64,000 bases of DNA from Ignavibacteriota bacterium (GCA_016716225.1 JADJWT010000001.1:930001-994000), one strand, 5' to 3'; positions 19,815 to 27,565 are shown, counted from the stretch's first letter. Numbers and translations are program-made. The notes: generated by a model from the sequence alone, not told the origin.

Positions 19815-19855
19815 TTTAATCTTATTCTTAATCTTAATCTTTTTCTTAATCTAAT
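19815..19855. repeat. CTTAATC-type short repeat tract
   Basis: Repeated variants of TTAATCTT/CTTAATC lie just past the DUF1801 stop codon. The same unit builds long inverted repeats at 20086-20156 and 39992-40084, and appears near 17331-17360. Confidence 0.6.
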
Positions 19856-19956
19856 TTTTAAAAATTCCGTAAATATTAAATATGTGATTTTTTGAAAAGA
19901 TTATATCTTTATTTACTGAAATATCTCAAAAAAAATTTCAGTAATTCTTAAGTTTT

Positions 19957-19997
19957 GAGATTTCTCGCCCGATAAAAAACATCGGGATCGAAATGAC
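19957..19997. repeat. dispersed repeat of the GAGATTTCTC...GAAATGAC type
   Basis: A 41-nt element starts GAGATTTCTCGCCCGAT and ends ATCGGGATCGAAATGAC, with CCCGAT/ATCGGG as a hairpin around an A-rich loop. I recognise the ends from a widespread bacterial intergenic repeat with the reverse form GTCATTTCGA to GAGAAATCTC. A further short hairpin (ATGTC to GACAT) lies about 20 nt on. Confidence 0.6.
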
Positions 19998-20085
19998 AAT
20001 TGCAAGTTTGAGTCATGTCGAATCGCTTTTTGCTGAGACATCCCAAATTTTTATAAATATGAATTTTATTGTTGACGAATATTAA

Positions 20086-20156
20086 ATCTTTTTCTTACTC
20101 TTAATCGCTTTTAAAAGATAGAGTAAGAATAGGATTAAGAACAAGATTGAGAAAAA
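20086..20156. repeat. long imperfect inverted repeat (CTTAATC family)
   Basis: The left arm (ATCTTTTTCTTACTCTTAATC) is echoed in reverse complement by a right arm rich in GAGTAAGAAT, GATTAAG and GATTGAGAAAA. It lies 7 nt from the stop codon of the minus-strand regulator, in a convergent gap, so it may act as a two-way terminator. Confidence 0.6.
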
Positions 20157-20162
20157 TAAAAA

Positions 20163-21125
20163 TCAGCTAAATTTATTCTTATAATCAACTGGAGACATTC
20201 CGGCAAATTTCTTAAAAATATCTCTAAATGATTTACTATCCGTATAACCGACATCATACATAATTTCAGAAACGGTTTTCTTCCCTTTTTCCAAATCAAT
20301 TTTTGCAGCTTCTATTTTTACGCGCTGAATATATTCGATGATTGTATTTTTAGTTGCGGCTTTAAATCTTCTTTCAAAAGTTCTTCTTCCTAAATTAAAT
20401 CTTTCTGATAATTCTTCAATCGTAATTTTCTCTTTATAATTTTCCTCAATATAGTTTTGTGCGGAAAGAATTAAACTATCCTTATGCTCTTTTTGTCCCT
20501 TAAAAATTCTAAATGGTAATTGTGAGGTTTTTTCAGTATCAAGTAAAAAAAATTTCGATGCCATAATTGCCATTTCTTTACTTGTATATTTTTCCACCAA
20601 ATACAAAAGTAAATTCCAGTAAGAAGTTGCACCGCCGCTTGTGTAAATTCTGTTTTGATCCGTAATAATTTTATCTTCTGCAAATTTTACGTTTGGAAAC
20701 ATTTCTCTAAATTGATTTGCAAAAAGCCAATGTGTAGAACATTGTTTTTCATCTAACAATCCTGTAGAAGCCAATAAAAATGCACCTATGCACAAACTTG
20801 CAATTTCTGCTCCACCGTTGTATTGATCTAAAATAAACGGAATAAATTTTTCGTTAACCTCAATTGCGTTTAAAATATTTCCGCTGATTGCCGGAACAAT
20901 AATCAAATTTGCTTGCTCTGCATTTTCAATTGTATTATCTGTGTGAATTTCAACAGTATCAAAATTTAATTTTACTTCTTTTGTTAATCCGATTAATTGA
21001 ACATTAAAAAATGGCTCGTGACCAGCTTCTTTAAAAAAATTATTTACTGCAAAAAACATATATTGCGGATCAAATATTGCAGATGGAATTGCTGTTTCTG
21101 GAACAATTATAATTACTTTTTTCAT
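20163..21125 (-). CDS. GlxA-type AraC regulator (DJ-1/PfpI domain + HTH)
   Basis: A 320-residue regulator. Residues 1-190 form a DJ-1/PfpI (GATase1-like) domain with a nucleophile-elbow Cys112 in ASLCIGAFLLAS and the SGGATSYWNLLLYLVEKY end. Residues about 220-318 form an AraC double HTH (ITIEELSERFNLGRRTFERRF, SEIMYDVGYTDSKSFRDIF). The family includes GlxA, GbdR and CdhR, which often control amine or carnitine catabolism. It is divergent from the VOC gene at 21251 across a 125-nt promoter that is duplicated at 21838-21928, and a decayed relative of its own 5' end lies at 21782-21837. It may regulate both VOC-side transcripts. Confidence 0.9.
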   Translation of the reverse strand: MKKVIIIVPETAIPSAIFDPQYMFFAVNNFFKEAGHEPFFNVQLIGLTKEVKLNFDTVEIHTDNTIENAEQANLIIVPAISGNILNAIEVNEKFIPFILDQYNGGAEIASLCIGAFLLASTGLLDEKQCSTHWLFANQFREMFPNVKFAEDKIITDQNRIYTSGGATSYWNLLLYLVEKYTSKEMAIMASKFFLLDTEKTSQLPFRIFKGQKEHKDSLILSAQNYIEENYKEKITIEELSERFNLGRRTFERRFKAATKNTIIEYIQRVKIEAAKIDLEKGKKTVSEIMYDVGYTDSKSFRDIFKKFAGMSPVDYKNKFS

Positions 21126-21126
21126 T

Positions 21127-21217
21127 GCGAAAATGTAATAAAAGACGTTGTCGCAATCAACCCGTATGTTTGGCGTATTTACACATTAGAAAAAGATAAA
21201 ATATCTATTATATTTGT
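21127..21217. promoter_or_regulatory. duplicated divergent promoter region, copy 1
   Basis: This 91-nt segment starts one base from the GlxA-type gene's ATG and leads to the VOC gene. Its last 57 nt (21161-21217, from CCCGTATG through GGCGTATTTACACATTAG) match 21872-21928 at 55 of 57 positions. The first 34 nt match less well. Such conservation in non-coding DNA suggests an operator or promoter, perhaps for the adjacent AraC-type regulator. Confidence 0.65.
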
Positions 21218-21250
21218 TGAATATTTGAAATAAATAGAAGGGGGCATCAA

Positions 21251-21676
21251 ATGAGATCTATTAATCCTCATATTAATTTTAATGGAAATGCTGAAGAAGC
21301 ATTTACCTTTTATAAATCAGTATTTGGTGGTGAATTTGGAAAAATTATTCGATTTAAGGATATATCAAGTCCTGAATTTCCAGTACCTGAAAATGAGGAA
21401 AATAAAGTAATGCATATTGCTTTGCCTATTGGTAATAATATTTTAACGGCGAATGACATTCCAGAAAGCATGGGCAAAGTAAATGAAAACGAAAACAGAT
21501 CTAAAATATCAATTAGCACAGAAAGCAGTGAAGATGCTTCCAAATTATTTAAAGGGCTTTCGGAAGGAGGGAATATTGAAATACCTATTGATGACAGCCC
21601 CTCGGGTTCATGCTTTGGAATGTTTTGGGATAAATTTGGTATTGAATGGATGGTTAACTTTGATCCTAAAAATTAA
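21251..21676 (+). CDS. VOC/PhnB-like glyoxalase-fold protein (copy 1)
   Basis: A 141-residue protein of the PhnB-type vicinal oxygen chelate family: INPHINFNGNAEEAFTFYKS, VFGGEFGKIIRFKD, VMHIALPIGNNILTANDIP and CFGMFWDKFGIEWMVNF. GGGGG sits 7 nt before the ATG. A close paralogue is at 22626-23051 and a tandem double-domain relative at 23885-24793. Family members include metal-binding lyases and resistance proteins, but this subgroup has no proven reaction. It is divergent from the GlxA-type regulator. Confidence 0.85.
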   Translation: MRSINPHINFNGNAEEAFTFYKSVFGGEFGKIIRFKDISSPEFPVPENEENKVMHIALPIGNNILTANDIPESMGKVNENENRSKISISTESSEDASKLFKGLSEGGNIEIPIDDSPSGSCFGMFWDKFGIEWMVNFDPKN

Positions 21677-21781
21677 ACAAAGTTAACTGATGAAAAACAA
21701 CGAATGCTAACAGATAACAAGCTAATTTTTTTTATTAACACTCAAATGAATTAATTAGCAAAGCAAAAACTGATATTTTAA

Positions 21782-21837
21782 TACACTTCTGTTGTGGAAA
21801 TTGCGGTTTCAAGAATTATTGTTTTTACATTTTTTAT
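21782..21837 (-). pseudogene. decayed 5' remnant of a GlxA-type regulator gene
   Basis: Read on the minus strand, this stretch encodes IKNVKTIILETAIST, against MKKVIIIVPETAIPS at the start of the intact regulator at 21125. The start codon has become ATA, and the frame ends at a TAA after about 19 codons. It lies in the same position relative to promoter copy 2 as the intact gene does to copy 1. I read it as the leftover of a segmental duplication; the match is short, so confidence is moderate. Confidence 0.55.
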
Positions 21838-21928
21838 GCTAAAATGTAAAAAATATTATTGACGCAATAATCCCGTATGATTGGCGTATTTACACATTAG
21901 AAAAAGACAAAATATCTATTATATTTGT
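21838..21928. promoter_or_regulatory. duplicated promoter region, copy 2
   Basis: This is the second copy of the 91-nt segment, with 55 of 57 bases identical over 21872-21928, placed 38 nt before the dihydrofolate-reductase-like gene. The plus-strand gene behind it differs from that behind copy 1, so only the control region and the regulator's 5' end were duplicated or kept. Confidence 0.65.
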
Positions 21929-21966
21929 CAAAGATTTCTGAAATTTATTATTGGTGAGAAATTAAA

Positions 21967-22623
21967 ATGCAAAAATTAAGAGTGCAAAGTTTTTCAATCT
22001 CTATAGATGGCTTTGGTGCAGGTCCAAATCAAAGCCTTGAAAATCCACTTGGAATTGGAGGGCCAAATCTACATAAATGGTTTTTCCCGACAAAAACTTT
22101 TCAAAAAAATGTGATGGGAAAAGATGGCGGCACAACCGGCATTGACAATAGCTTTGCCGAACGAGGATTTGATAATATCGGCGCATGGATTTTAGGCAGA
22201 AATATGTTTAGTCCATATCGCGGACCCTGGCTTGATGAAAATTGGAAAGGATGGTGGGGCGATAATCCTCCTTATCAAGTTCCGGTTTTTATACTAACAA
22301 ATTATCCTCGCAAATCAATTGAAATGGAAGGCGGAACAACTTTTCATTTTATTACAGACGGCATTCATTCTGCACTTAAAAAAGCTTTTGATTCTGCAAA
22401 TGGAAAAGATGTAAGATTGGGCGGCGGAATTAATGTAATTCGCCAATATTTAAAAGAAAAATTAATTGATGAAATGCACATTGCAGTTTCTCCGGTTTTT
22501 CTTGGATCTGGAGAAAATCTCTTTTCACAAATTAATATTGTCGATTTAGGATATAATTGTGTTGAATATATTTCAACAGAAAATACAACTCATTTAGTTT
22601 TAAAAAAATATGAAAGGAAATAA
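21967..22623 (+). CDS. dihydrofolate reductase-like (RibD C-terminal domain) protein
   Basis: A 218-residue protein of the RibD_C/dihydrofolate-reductase-like family: RVQSFSISIDGFGAG, GAWILGRNMFSPYRGPW, VPVFILTNYPRKSIEMEGGT, and DVRLGGGINVIRQYLKEKLIDEMHIAVSPVFLGSGENLF. The GGG-x-N-x-IRQ nucleotide-binding motif and the DEMHI-x-VSP-x-LG-GE strand are clear. These single-domain proteins are presumed NAD(P)H-dependent reductases of unknown substrate. It lies behind promoter copy 2 and 2 nt before the next VOC gene, so the two are surely co-transcribed. Confidence 0.88.
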   Translation: MQKLRVQSFSISIDGFGAGPNQSLENPLGIGGPNLHKWFFPTKTFQKNVMGKDGGTTGIDNSFAERGFDNIGAWILGRNMFSPYRGPWLDENWKGWWGDNPPYQVPVFILTNYPRKSIEMEGGTTFHFITDGIHSALKKAFDSANGKDVRLGGGINVIRQYLKEKLIDEMHIAVSPVFLGSGENLFSQINIVDLGYNCVEYISTENTTHLVLKKYERK

Positions 22624-22625
22624 TT

Positions 22626-23051
22626 ATGAAAAATATTCATCCTTACTTTAATTTTAACGGAAATACTGAAGAAGCGTTTAATTTTTACAAATCTGTTTTT
22701 GGCGGCGAGTTTAATGGTGTAATGAAATTTAAAGATTTACCGGATGCTCAGAATTTCCCCTCTGAAGTTCAAGAAAAGATTATGCATATTTCTCTGCCGT
22801 TGTGCAACGGAATTATTATGATGGGAACTGATTTAATTGAATCTATGGGACATAAATTTGTACCCGGAAATAATATGCACATTATGATTACTACAGATAC
22901 TAGAGAAGAAGCTGATAATTTGTTTAACCAACTTTCCGTTGGTGGAAAAATTGAAATGCCGATGGCTGATCAATTTTGGGGTGATTATTATGGTAATTTT
23001 ACAGATAAATTTGGAATAAATTGGATGATTGATTTTTCCAAAGAACAATAA
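22626..23051 (+). CDS. VOC/PhnB-like glyoxalase-fold protein (copy 2)
   Basis: A 141-residue PhnB-type VOC protein and paralogue of 21251-21676 (shared NFNGNTEEAFNFYKSVFGGEF). Other motifs are EKIMHISLPLCNGIIMMGTD, NNMHIMITTDTREEADNLFN and WGDYYGNFTDKFGINWMIDF. It starts 2 nt after the reductase-like gene; GAAAGGAAA before the ATG serves as the ribosome site. The reaction is unknown. The FWG-Y-G-x-F-DK-G-x-W ending is the part most conserved across these small VOC proteins. Confidence 0.85.
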   Translation: MKNIHPYFNFNGNTEEAFNFYKSVFGGEFNGVMKFKDLPDAQNFPSEVQEKIMHISLPLCNGIIMMGTDLIESMGHKFVPGNNMHIMITTDTREEADNLFNQLSVGGKIEMPMADQFWGDYYGNFTDKFGINWMIDFSKEQ

Positions 23052-23074
23052 TCAACAAAATAAGGAGTATGAAA

Positions 23075-23254
23075 ATGGCAAAGGAAAATTCAGATTTATT
23101 AACTGCCGGAAAAATTGCAGCTCAGCTTGGTGTTTCGGGATCGATTGTTTCAAAAACTATTAAAACTCTAAACCTTAAGCCAGATTTGGTTAAAGCTGGT
23201 TGCAATTATTTTGGCAAAGATAATATTGAGAAAATAAAAAAAGCATTGAAATAA
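23075..23254 (+). CDS. small helix-turn-helix-like protein
   Basis: A 59-residue protein. I start at the second Met because AAGGAG then stands 7 nt upstream; the first ATG would be too close. TAGKIAAQLGVSGSIVSKTI looks like a helix-turn-helix, followed by a basic stretch and GKDNIEKIKKALK. This resembles small MerR/excisionase-like DNA-binding proteins. It follows the VOC gene by 23 nt and precedes a repeat cluster. DNA binding is inference. Confidence 0.55.
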   Translation: MAKENSDLLTAGKIAAQLGVSGSIVSKTIKTLNLKPDLVKAGCNYFGKDNIEKIKKALK

Positions 23255-23290
23255 GTTAATAAAAAACCATATTGCTTAATTATTTAAGTG

Positions 23291-23327
23291 AGATTCCCGT
23301 GATCAGTTAGCTAACTGACAGGAATCT
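23291..23327. repeat. palindromic element with perfect 16-nt core
   Basis: The core TCAGTTAGCTAACTGA is a perfect palindrome, flanked by AGATTCCC on the left and GGAATCT on the right, giving a near-continuous 37-nt hairpin. It lies 12 nt before the second dispersed repeat. It could be a terminator, though no T-run follows, or a mobile-repeat hairpin. Confidence 0.65.
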
Positions 23328-23338
23328 TATAATTTTAT

Positions 23339-23363
23339 GGATTCCCAGTTTCGTGGGAATGAC
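23339..23363 (-). repeat. dispersed intergenic repeat, copy 2
   Basis: A 25-nt imperfect palindrome (GGATTCCCAG, TTTCGTGGGAATGAC) matches the reverse complement of 19334-19358 at 23 of 25 positions. It overlaps the longest open frame upstream of the SRPBCC gene, which shows that frame's first ATG is not the real start. Confidence 0.75.
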
Positions 23364-23423
23364 TTATTTTTTCTGACATTTTTTGCAAAATCATTGATTA
23401 GATATATTTTAATAAAAATAGTT

Positions 23424-23888
23424 ATGGAAATAGTAAATTCAAATCTAGAACAAGAAATAATTACTTCTCGAGAAATTAATTTTCCGGTTGATTTGGTTTA
23501 TCAAGCATTTGAAAACCCTAATCATCAAAAAAATTGGTGGGGACCAAAAGGTTTTACAAATACCTTTAATTCATTTGAATTTAAACCCGGTGGTAAATGG
23601 AGTTTCATTATGCACGGTCCTGATAAAGGAAATTATGTTAATGAATGCATATTTATAATTGTTGAAAAAAATAAATTAATTGTCTGGGATCGTATTTCAA
23701 ACCCAATATTTTATGTGATTTTTCAATTTCAAGAAATTTCAGTAACTAAAACAGAAATAATATTTAAACAATTATTTGATTCAGTTGAATTGTGCAATAA
23801 AATTAGATCATATACCGTTGGGAAAAACGACGAAAATTTTGATCGGCTTGAAGAAGAATTAATTAAAATGAGAAAGGATTCAAAATGA
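23424..23888 (+). CDS. SRPBCC/AHSA1-like protein (1)
   Basis: A 154-residue START/AHSA1 (SRPBCC) protein. I start at the ATG at 23424, since the frame's earlier ATG at 23337 abuts the dispersed repeat. Motifs are SREINFPVDLVYQAFENPNHQKNWWGPKGF, SFEFKPGGKWSFIMHGPDKG, and FDRLEEELIKMRKD. The fold forms a hydrophobic ligand pocket; ligand and role are unknown. It overlaps the tandem VOC gene by 4 nt (ATGA), so the two are translationally coupled. Confidence 0.8.
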   Translation: MEIVNSNLEQEIITSREINFPVDLVYQAFENPNHQKNWWGPKGFTNTFNSFEFKPGGKWSFIMHGPDKGNYVNECIFIIVEKNKLIVWDRISNPIFYVIFQFQEISVTKTEIIFKQLFDSVELCNKIRSYTVGKNDENFDRLEEELIKMRKDSK

Positions 23889-24793
23889 ATTCAATAACAC
23901 CAAATTTGTGGTTTAATAAAAATGCAGAAGAAGCTGTAAACTTTTACACTTCACTATTTGAAAATTCTAAAATTGGAAACTCGCAAAGATACGGCAAAGA
24001 AGGATTTGAATTTCATCAAATGCCGGAAGGCACAATAATGACAATGGAATTTGAATTAGCGGGACAAAAATTTCTTGCATTAAACGGCGGACCAATTTTC
24101 AAATTCAGCGATGCGGTTTCATTTTATGTTTATTGTAAATCAGAAAACGAGATTGAATTGCTTTATGAAAAATTAAAACAAAACGGAAGCATCGTTTGGC
24201 AATTGGGTAAATATGATTGGAGTGAAAAGTATGCTTGGGTAAAAGATAAATTCGGAGTTTCTTGGCAGCTTGATATTAATATAATGAATTCTCCCCAAAA
24301 AATTTTACCAACACTTTTATTTACAAATGACAAATTTGCTCATGTAAAGGAAGCTATAATTTATTACACAAATATTTTCCCAAATTCAAAAATTAATTTT
24401 GAATTTCCTTATCCGCCTTCGGAAAATATTCCGCAAAATGCTCTTTTATTTGCGCAATTTAATTTATCAAATTATTTATTTAACGCAATGAGTAGTTCGC
24501 AAAAACATGATTTCGATTTTAACGAAGCAATTTCTTTTATCGTAAGTTGTGAAACTCAAAATGAGATTGATTATTATTGGGAAAAACTTGGCGAAGGTGG
24601 AGATCCTAATGCGCAGCAGTGCGGATGGCTTAAAGATAAGTTTGGAGTTTCTTGGCAAATTGTTCCAGCAAAACTTGGTAGATTATTAAGCAGTGGAAAC
24701 AAAGAACAATCTTCTTCCGTAATGAATGAATTATTAAAAATGAGAAAACTTGATTTAAATATTTTGGAACAGACATTTCAGAAAAATTCATAA
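23885..24793 (+). CDS. tandem double-VOC (PhnB-like) protein
   Basis: A 302-residue protein with two fused PhnB-type VOC units. Unit 1 (about 1-135) has TPNLWFNKNAEEAVNFYTSL, IMTMEFELAGQKFLALNGGP and WVKDKFGVSWQLD. Unit 2 (about 140-270) has PTLLFTNDKFAHVKEAIIYYT and WLKDKFGVSWQIVP. The family is often annotated as 3-demethylubiquinone 3-methyltransferase-like, which is unproven. The C-terminal helix VMNELLKMRKLDLNILEQ is typical. AAAGGA lies 6-7 nt before the ATG. It forms a pair with the upstream SRPBCC gene. Confidence 0.88.
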   Translation: MNSITPNLWFNKNAEEAVNFYTSLFENSKIGNSQRYGKEGFEFHQMPEGTIMTMEFELAGQKFLALNGGPIFKFSDAVSFYVYCKSENEIELLYEKLKQNGSIVWQLGKYDWSEKYAWVKDKFGVSWQLDINIMNSPQKILPTLLFTNDKFAHVKEAIIYYTNIFPNSKINFEFPYPPSENIPQNALLFAQFNLSNYLFNAMSSSQKHDFDFNEAISFIVSCETQNEIDYYWEKLGEGGDPNAQQCGWLKDKFGVSWQIVPAKLGRLLSSGNKEQSSSVMNELLKMRKLDLNILEQTFQKNS

Positions 24794-24825
24794 TATTTAT
24801 TAAACAATTTCGAAAGGATTAAAAA

Positions 24826-25263
24826 GTGGAAAAATTAAAATTTAATATTCATATAAATGCATCAAAAGAAAAAGTTTGGAAAACTCTTTGGGATCATGAA
24901 ACATATAAAAAATGGTCTTCCGTATTTTCAGAAGGTTCGAGTATGGAATCAGACTGGAAAATTAATGGCAGAACATTATTTGTTGATGGAAAAGGCAACG
25001 GAATGATAAGCACAATTGCCGAACTAAAGGAAAATGAATTTTTATCGTTTAAACATTTGGGTTTTATTAAAGACGGCATTGAAGATTACGAAAGTGAAGA
25101 AATAAAGAAATGGTCGGGAATTTTTGAAAATTACACATTAAAACCTAGCGGAAATAATACTGAATTATTTATAGAGATGGATATGAATGATGAATACAAA
25201 GATTTTTTTCTTAACACATGGCCTTTAGCATTGAATAAAATTAAAGAATTGAGTGAACAATAA
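24826..25263 (+). CDS. SRPBCC/AHSA1-like protein (2)
   Basis: A 145-residue SRPBCC protein with a GTG start and AAAGGA about 8 nt upstream. Motifs are FNIHINASKEKVWKTLWDHETYKKWSSVF, VDGKGNGMISTIAELKENEFLSFKHLG, and a C-terminal helix WPLALNKIKELSEQ. It lies 32 nt after the double-VOC gene, probably in one transcript. Ligand unknown. Confidence 0.82.
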   Translation: MEKLKFNIHINASKEKVWKTLWDHETYKKWSSVFSEGSSMESDWKINGRTLFVDGKGNGMISTIAELKENEFLSFKHLGFIKDGIEDYESEEIKKWSGIFENYTLKPSGNNTELFIEMDMNDEYKDFFLNTWPLALNKIKELSEQ

Positions 25264-25383
25264 AAATAGTGAAACGTCAGAAGTGTAATAAAAAATAATT
25301 CTTCTTGAATTCGTAGCTAAACGTATATTAACTATTATTTTATGAATTAAATTTGTAATCAAAAAGATGATGGGAATATTTAA

Positions 25384-25800
25384 ATGGATAAAACTAAAAT
25401 TAAAATAGAAACTTTTGTATCGGCAGATGAAAACAAAGTATGGGAATATTGGACGCAGCCGGAACATATTACAAAATGGAATTTTGCATCTGACGATTGG
25501 CATTGCCCAAGCACAGAAAATGATTTAAGAGTTGGTGGTAAATTTAGTTCAAGAATGGAAGCAAAAGACGGAAGTTTTGGATTTGATTTTTGGGGAATTT
25601 ATGATGAAGTTATTCCACAAAAAAAAATTTCTTATACAATGGGCGATGGCAGAAAGGCAATTACAGATTTTGAACAGCAAAATGATGAAATAAAAATTAC
25701 CACAATTTTTGATGCTGAAAGTGAAAACTCGATAGAACTACAAAAATTTGGCTGGCAATCAATTTTAAATAATTTTAAGAAACTTGTTGAGGAAAATTAA
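25384..25800 (+). CDS. SRPBCC/AHSA1-like protein (3)
   Basis: A 138-residue SRPBCC protein: IKIETFVSADENKVWEYWTQPEHITKWNFASDDWHCP, LRVGGKFSSRMEAKDGSFGFDFWGIYDEV and a helix FGWQSILNNFKKLVEEN. The W-N-F-A-D-WHCP and GG-F pattern is typical of the YndB/AHSA1 subgroup. It has a 120-nt gap upstream without obvious signals. It is the third such protein in 2.4 kb, which points to an expanded family in this island. Confidence 0.85.
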   Translation: MDKTKIKIETFVSADENKVWEYWTQPEHITKWNFASDDWHCPSTENDLRVGGKFSSRMEAKDGSFGFDFWGIYDEVIPQKKISYTMGDGRKAITDFEQQNDEIKITTIFDAESENSIELQKFGWQSILNNFKKLVEEN

Positions 25801-25873
25801 TTTTTCAATTTAATTCTGAAAACTTAAACCTGAATTTTTAATTTGCTAAAAATATTTCAAGCGGAAAAAGAAA

Positions 25874-26512
25874 ATGAATCCAAAAGTGGATACATATTTA
25901 AGTCAAGTTGGTAAGTGGCAAAGAGAATTGGAAAAAATTAGAACTTTAATTCTTGATTGCGGCTTGATTGAAGAATATAAATGGATGCATCCATGTTATA
26001 CTCTAAATAAAAATAATGTATTATTAATTCATGAGTTTAAAGATTATTGTGCAATTTTATTTCATAAAGGTGCTTTACTAAAAGATGAAAAAAATATTTT
26101 AGTTCAACAAACCGAAAATGTTCAATCTGCAAGACAAATTAGGTTTACCAATATTTCTGAAATTGAAAAATTAGAGACAACAATTAAGGAATATATATTC
26201 GAGGCAATAGAGATTGAAAAATTCGGACTGAAAGTTGAAATGAAAAAAACTTCCGAATTCAACATGCCGGAGGAACTAAAATTAAAATTTGAAATGGATC
26301 CGGATTTTAAAACAGCTTTTGAAAATTTAACACAAGGACGACAAAGAGGTTATCTGTTACATTTTTCACAACCAAAACAATCTAAAACTCGCAGTGAAAG
26401 AATTGAAAAAAATATAGAGCGAATTCTTACGGGGAAAGGGCTTCAAGATTGTATTTGTGGACATTCAAAAAGATTTCCTAGTTGTGATGGTTCACACAGT
26501 AAAATAGAGTAA
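25874..26512 (+). CDS. YdeI/DUF1801 protein with C-terminal CDGSH iron-sulfur motif
   Basis: A 212-residue protein. Residues about 5-115 are a YdeI/DUF1801 domain (IRTLILDCGLIEEYKWMHPCYTL). Residues about 125-185 are the OmdA-like helical tail (MPEELKLKFEMDPDFKTAFENL, SERIEKNIERILTGKGLQD). The last 20 residues exactly fit the CDGSH pattern C-x-C-x2-S-x3-P-x-C-D-G-S-H, with Cys193, Cys195, Cys204 and His208. These are the four ligands that hold a redox-active [2Fe-2S] cluster in CDGSH proteins. This predicts a cluster on a minimal C-terminal extension; partner and role are unknown. CDGSH domains usually work as dimers or tandem pairs. Confidence 0.85.
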   Translation: MNPKVDTYLSQVGKWQRELEKIRTLILDCGLIEEYKWMHPCYTLNKNNVLLIHEFKDYCAILFHKGALLKDEKNILVQQTENVQSARQIRFTNISEIEKLETTIKEYIFEAIEIEKFGLKVEMKKTSEFNMPEELKLKFEMDPDFKTAFENLTQGRQRGYLLHFSQPKQSKTRSERIEKNIERILTGKGLQDCICGHSKRFPSCDGSHSKIE

Positions 26513-26590
26513 AAAAATAAAGCTTTAAGAATGGTTAAACTGCCATATTAATAATTTTCATATTTTAATAAATACTTATTAGAAAATTTT

Positions 26591-26968
26591 ATGAAAACCC
26601 AAAAAACAGAATTTAAAAATATTGATGAATACATTTTAACTTTCCCGGATGAAGTTCAAGAAAAATTAACCGAACTTCGTAAAACAATAATAGAATCCGC
26701 TCCGGAATCTATAGAAAAAATATCTTATCAAATGCCAACATTTTATTTGAGCGGCAATTTAGTACATTTTGCGGGTTATAAAAAGCATATTGGTTTTTAT
26801 CCAACTCCAACTGGAATAGAACAATTTAAAGATGAACTTAAAAATTTCAAAACTTCTAAAGGGGCAGTTCAATTTCCAATTGATGAAACACTTCCGGTAA
26901 AATTAATTTCCAAAATTGTGAAATTTAGAGTGAATGAAAATTTATCCAAATCAAAAAAAGGTAAATAA
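26591..26968 (+). CDS. DUF1801 protein
   Basis: A 125-residue DUF1801/YdhG-type protein: FKNIDEYILTFPDEVQEKLTELRKTI, SAPESIEKISYQMPTFYLSGNLVHFAGYKKHIGFYPTP and GAVQFPIDETLPVKLISKIVKFRVNENL. This is the best-matching DUF1801 copy in the window. It lies 18 nt before the DinB gene and is likely co-transcribed. The biochemical role of DUF1801 is not settled. Confidence 0.88.
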   Translation: MKTQKTEFKNIDEYILTFPDEVQEKLTELRKTIIESAPESIEKISYQMPTFYLSGNLVHFAGYKKHIGFYPTPTGIEQFKDELKNFKTSKGAVQFPIDETLPVKLISKIVKFRVNENLSKSKKGK

Positions 26969-26986
26969 ATATATCTAAGGAATTTT

Positions 26987-27499
26987 ATGAATCGACCACA
27001 AGCAAATGAATATAATCCGTATTTCCATAAATATATTGATCTTGTTGAAGAAGGAAATTTTTTTCAAATATTTACAACTGATACCGAATCAACATTTAAT
27101 TTCTTTATAAATATTCCGGAAGAAAAACATAATTACAAATATGCACCGGAAAAATGGACAATTAAAGATGTTCTTATGCATGTAATTGATACCGAAAGAA
27201 TTTTTTCTTATCGTGCATTGGTTTGTGCAAGAGGAGATGATAAAACTTTATTACAAAGAGCAGATGAAAATTTATTTGCCGCTAATGTTAATGTAACAAA
27301 TAGATCTATGGAAAGTTTACTTGAAGAATTTTTGGTTGTAAGAAAAAGTATGGAATTTTTACTCAAAAACATTACTGATGAAAAATCTGAATTTTTAGGC
27401 AATAACGGAGAATTTAAAATTTCCGCAAGAGCTTTGGGCTATATTTCACTTGGTCATACTAAGCATCATATAAAAGTTATTAAAGAAAGATATTTGTAA
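26987..27499 (+). CDS. DinB-family putative metalloenzyme
   Basis: A 170-residue four-helix protein of the DinB/YfiT superfamily. The three metal-binding histidines are His65 (DVLMHVIDTERIFSYRA), His157 and His161 (SLGHTKHHIKVI). The APEKWTIKDV entry and the RAPLG-type YISLGHT ending are standard. Some relatives are thiol transferases (bacillithiol or mycothiol-dependent), but the substrate here is unknown. AAGGAA lies 8 nt upstream of the ATG. Confidence 0.88.
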   Translation: MNRPQANEYNPYFHKYIDLVEEGNFFQIFTTDTESTFNFFINIPEEKHNYKYAPEKWTIKDVLMHVIDTERIFSYRALVCARGDDKTLLQRADENLFAANVNVTNRSMESLLEEFLVVRKSMEFLLKNITDEKSEFLGNNGEFKISARALGYISLGHTKHHIKVIKERYL

Positions 27500-27565
27500 T
27501 TTCAAATATTTTGCGTCAACAATTTATTTACTAATCTATTTTAAAATAATTAGAAAACAATTTTT

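Larger units (their letters stand above)
19805..20162. other. repeat-filled convergent gap
   Basis: This 358-nt gap lies between convergent genes (DUF1801 on plus, GlxA-type regulator on minus). It contains no gene. It is occupied by CTTAATC tracts, the GAGATTTCTC element and a long imperfect inverted repeat beside the regulator's stop codon. Confidence 0.7.

Noticed and set aside
19815..20156. Regularly repeated CTTAATC units as a CRISPR array
   Set aside because: Units are 7-8 nt, unevenly spaced, without spacers, and no cas gene is in the window.
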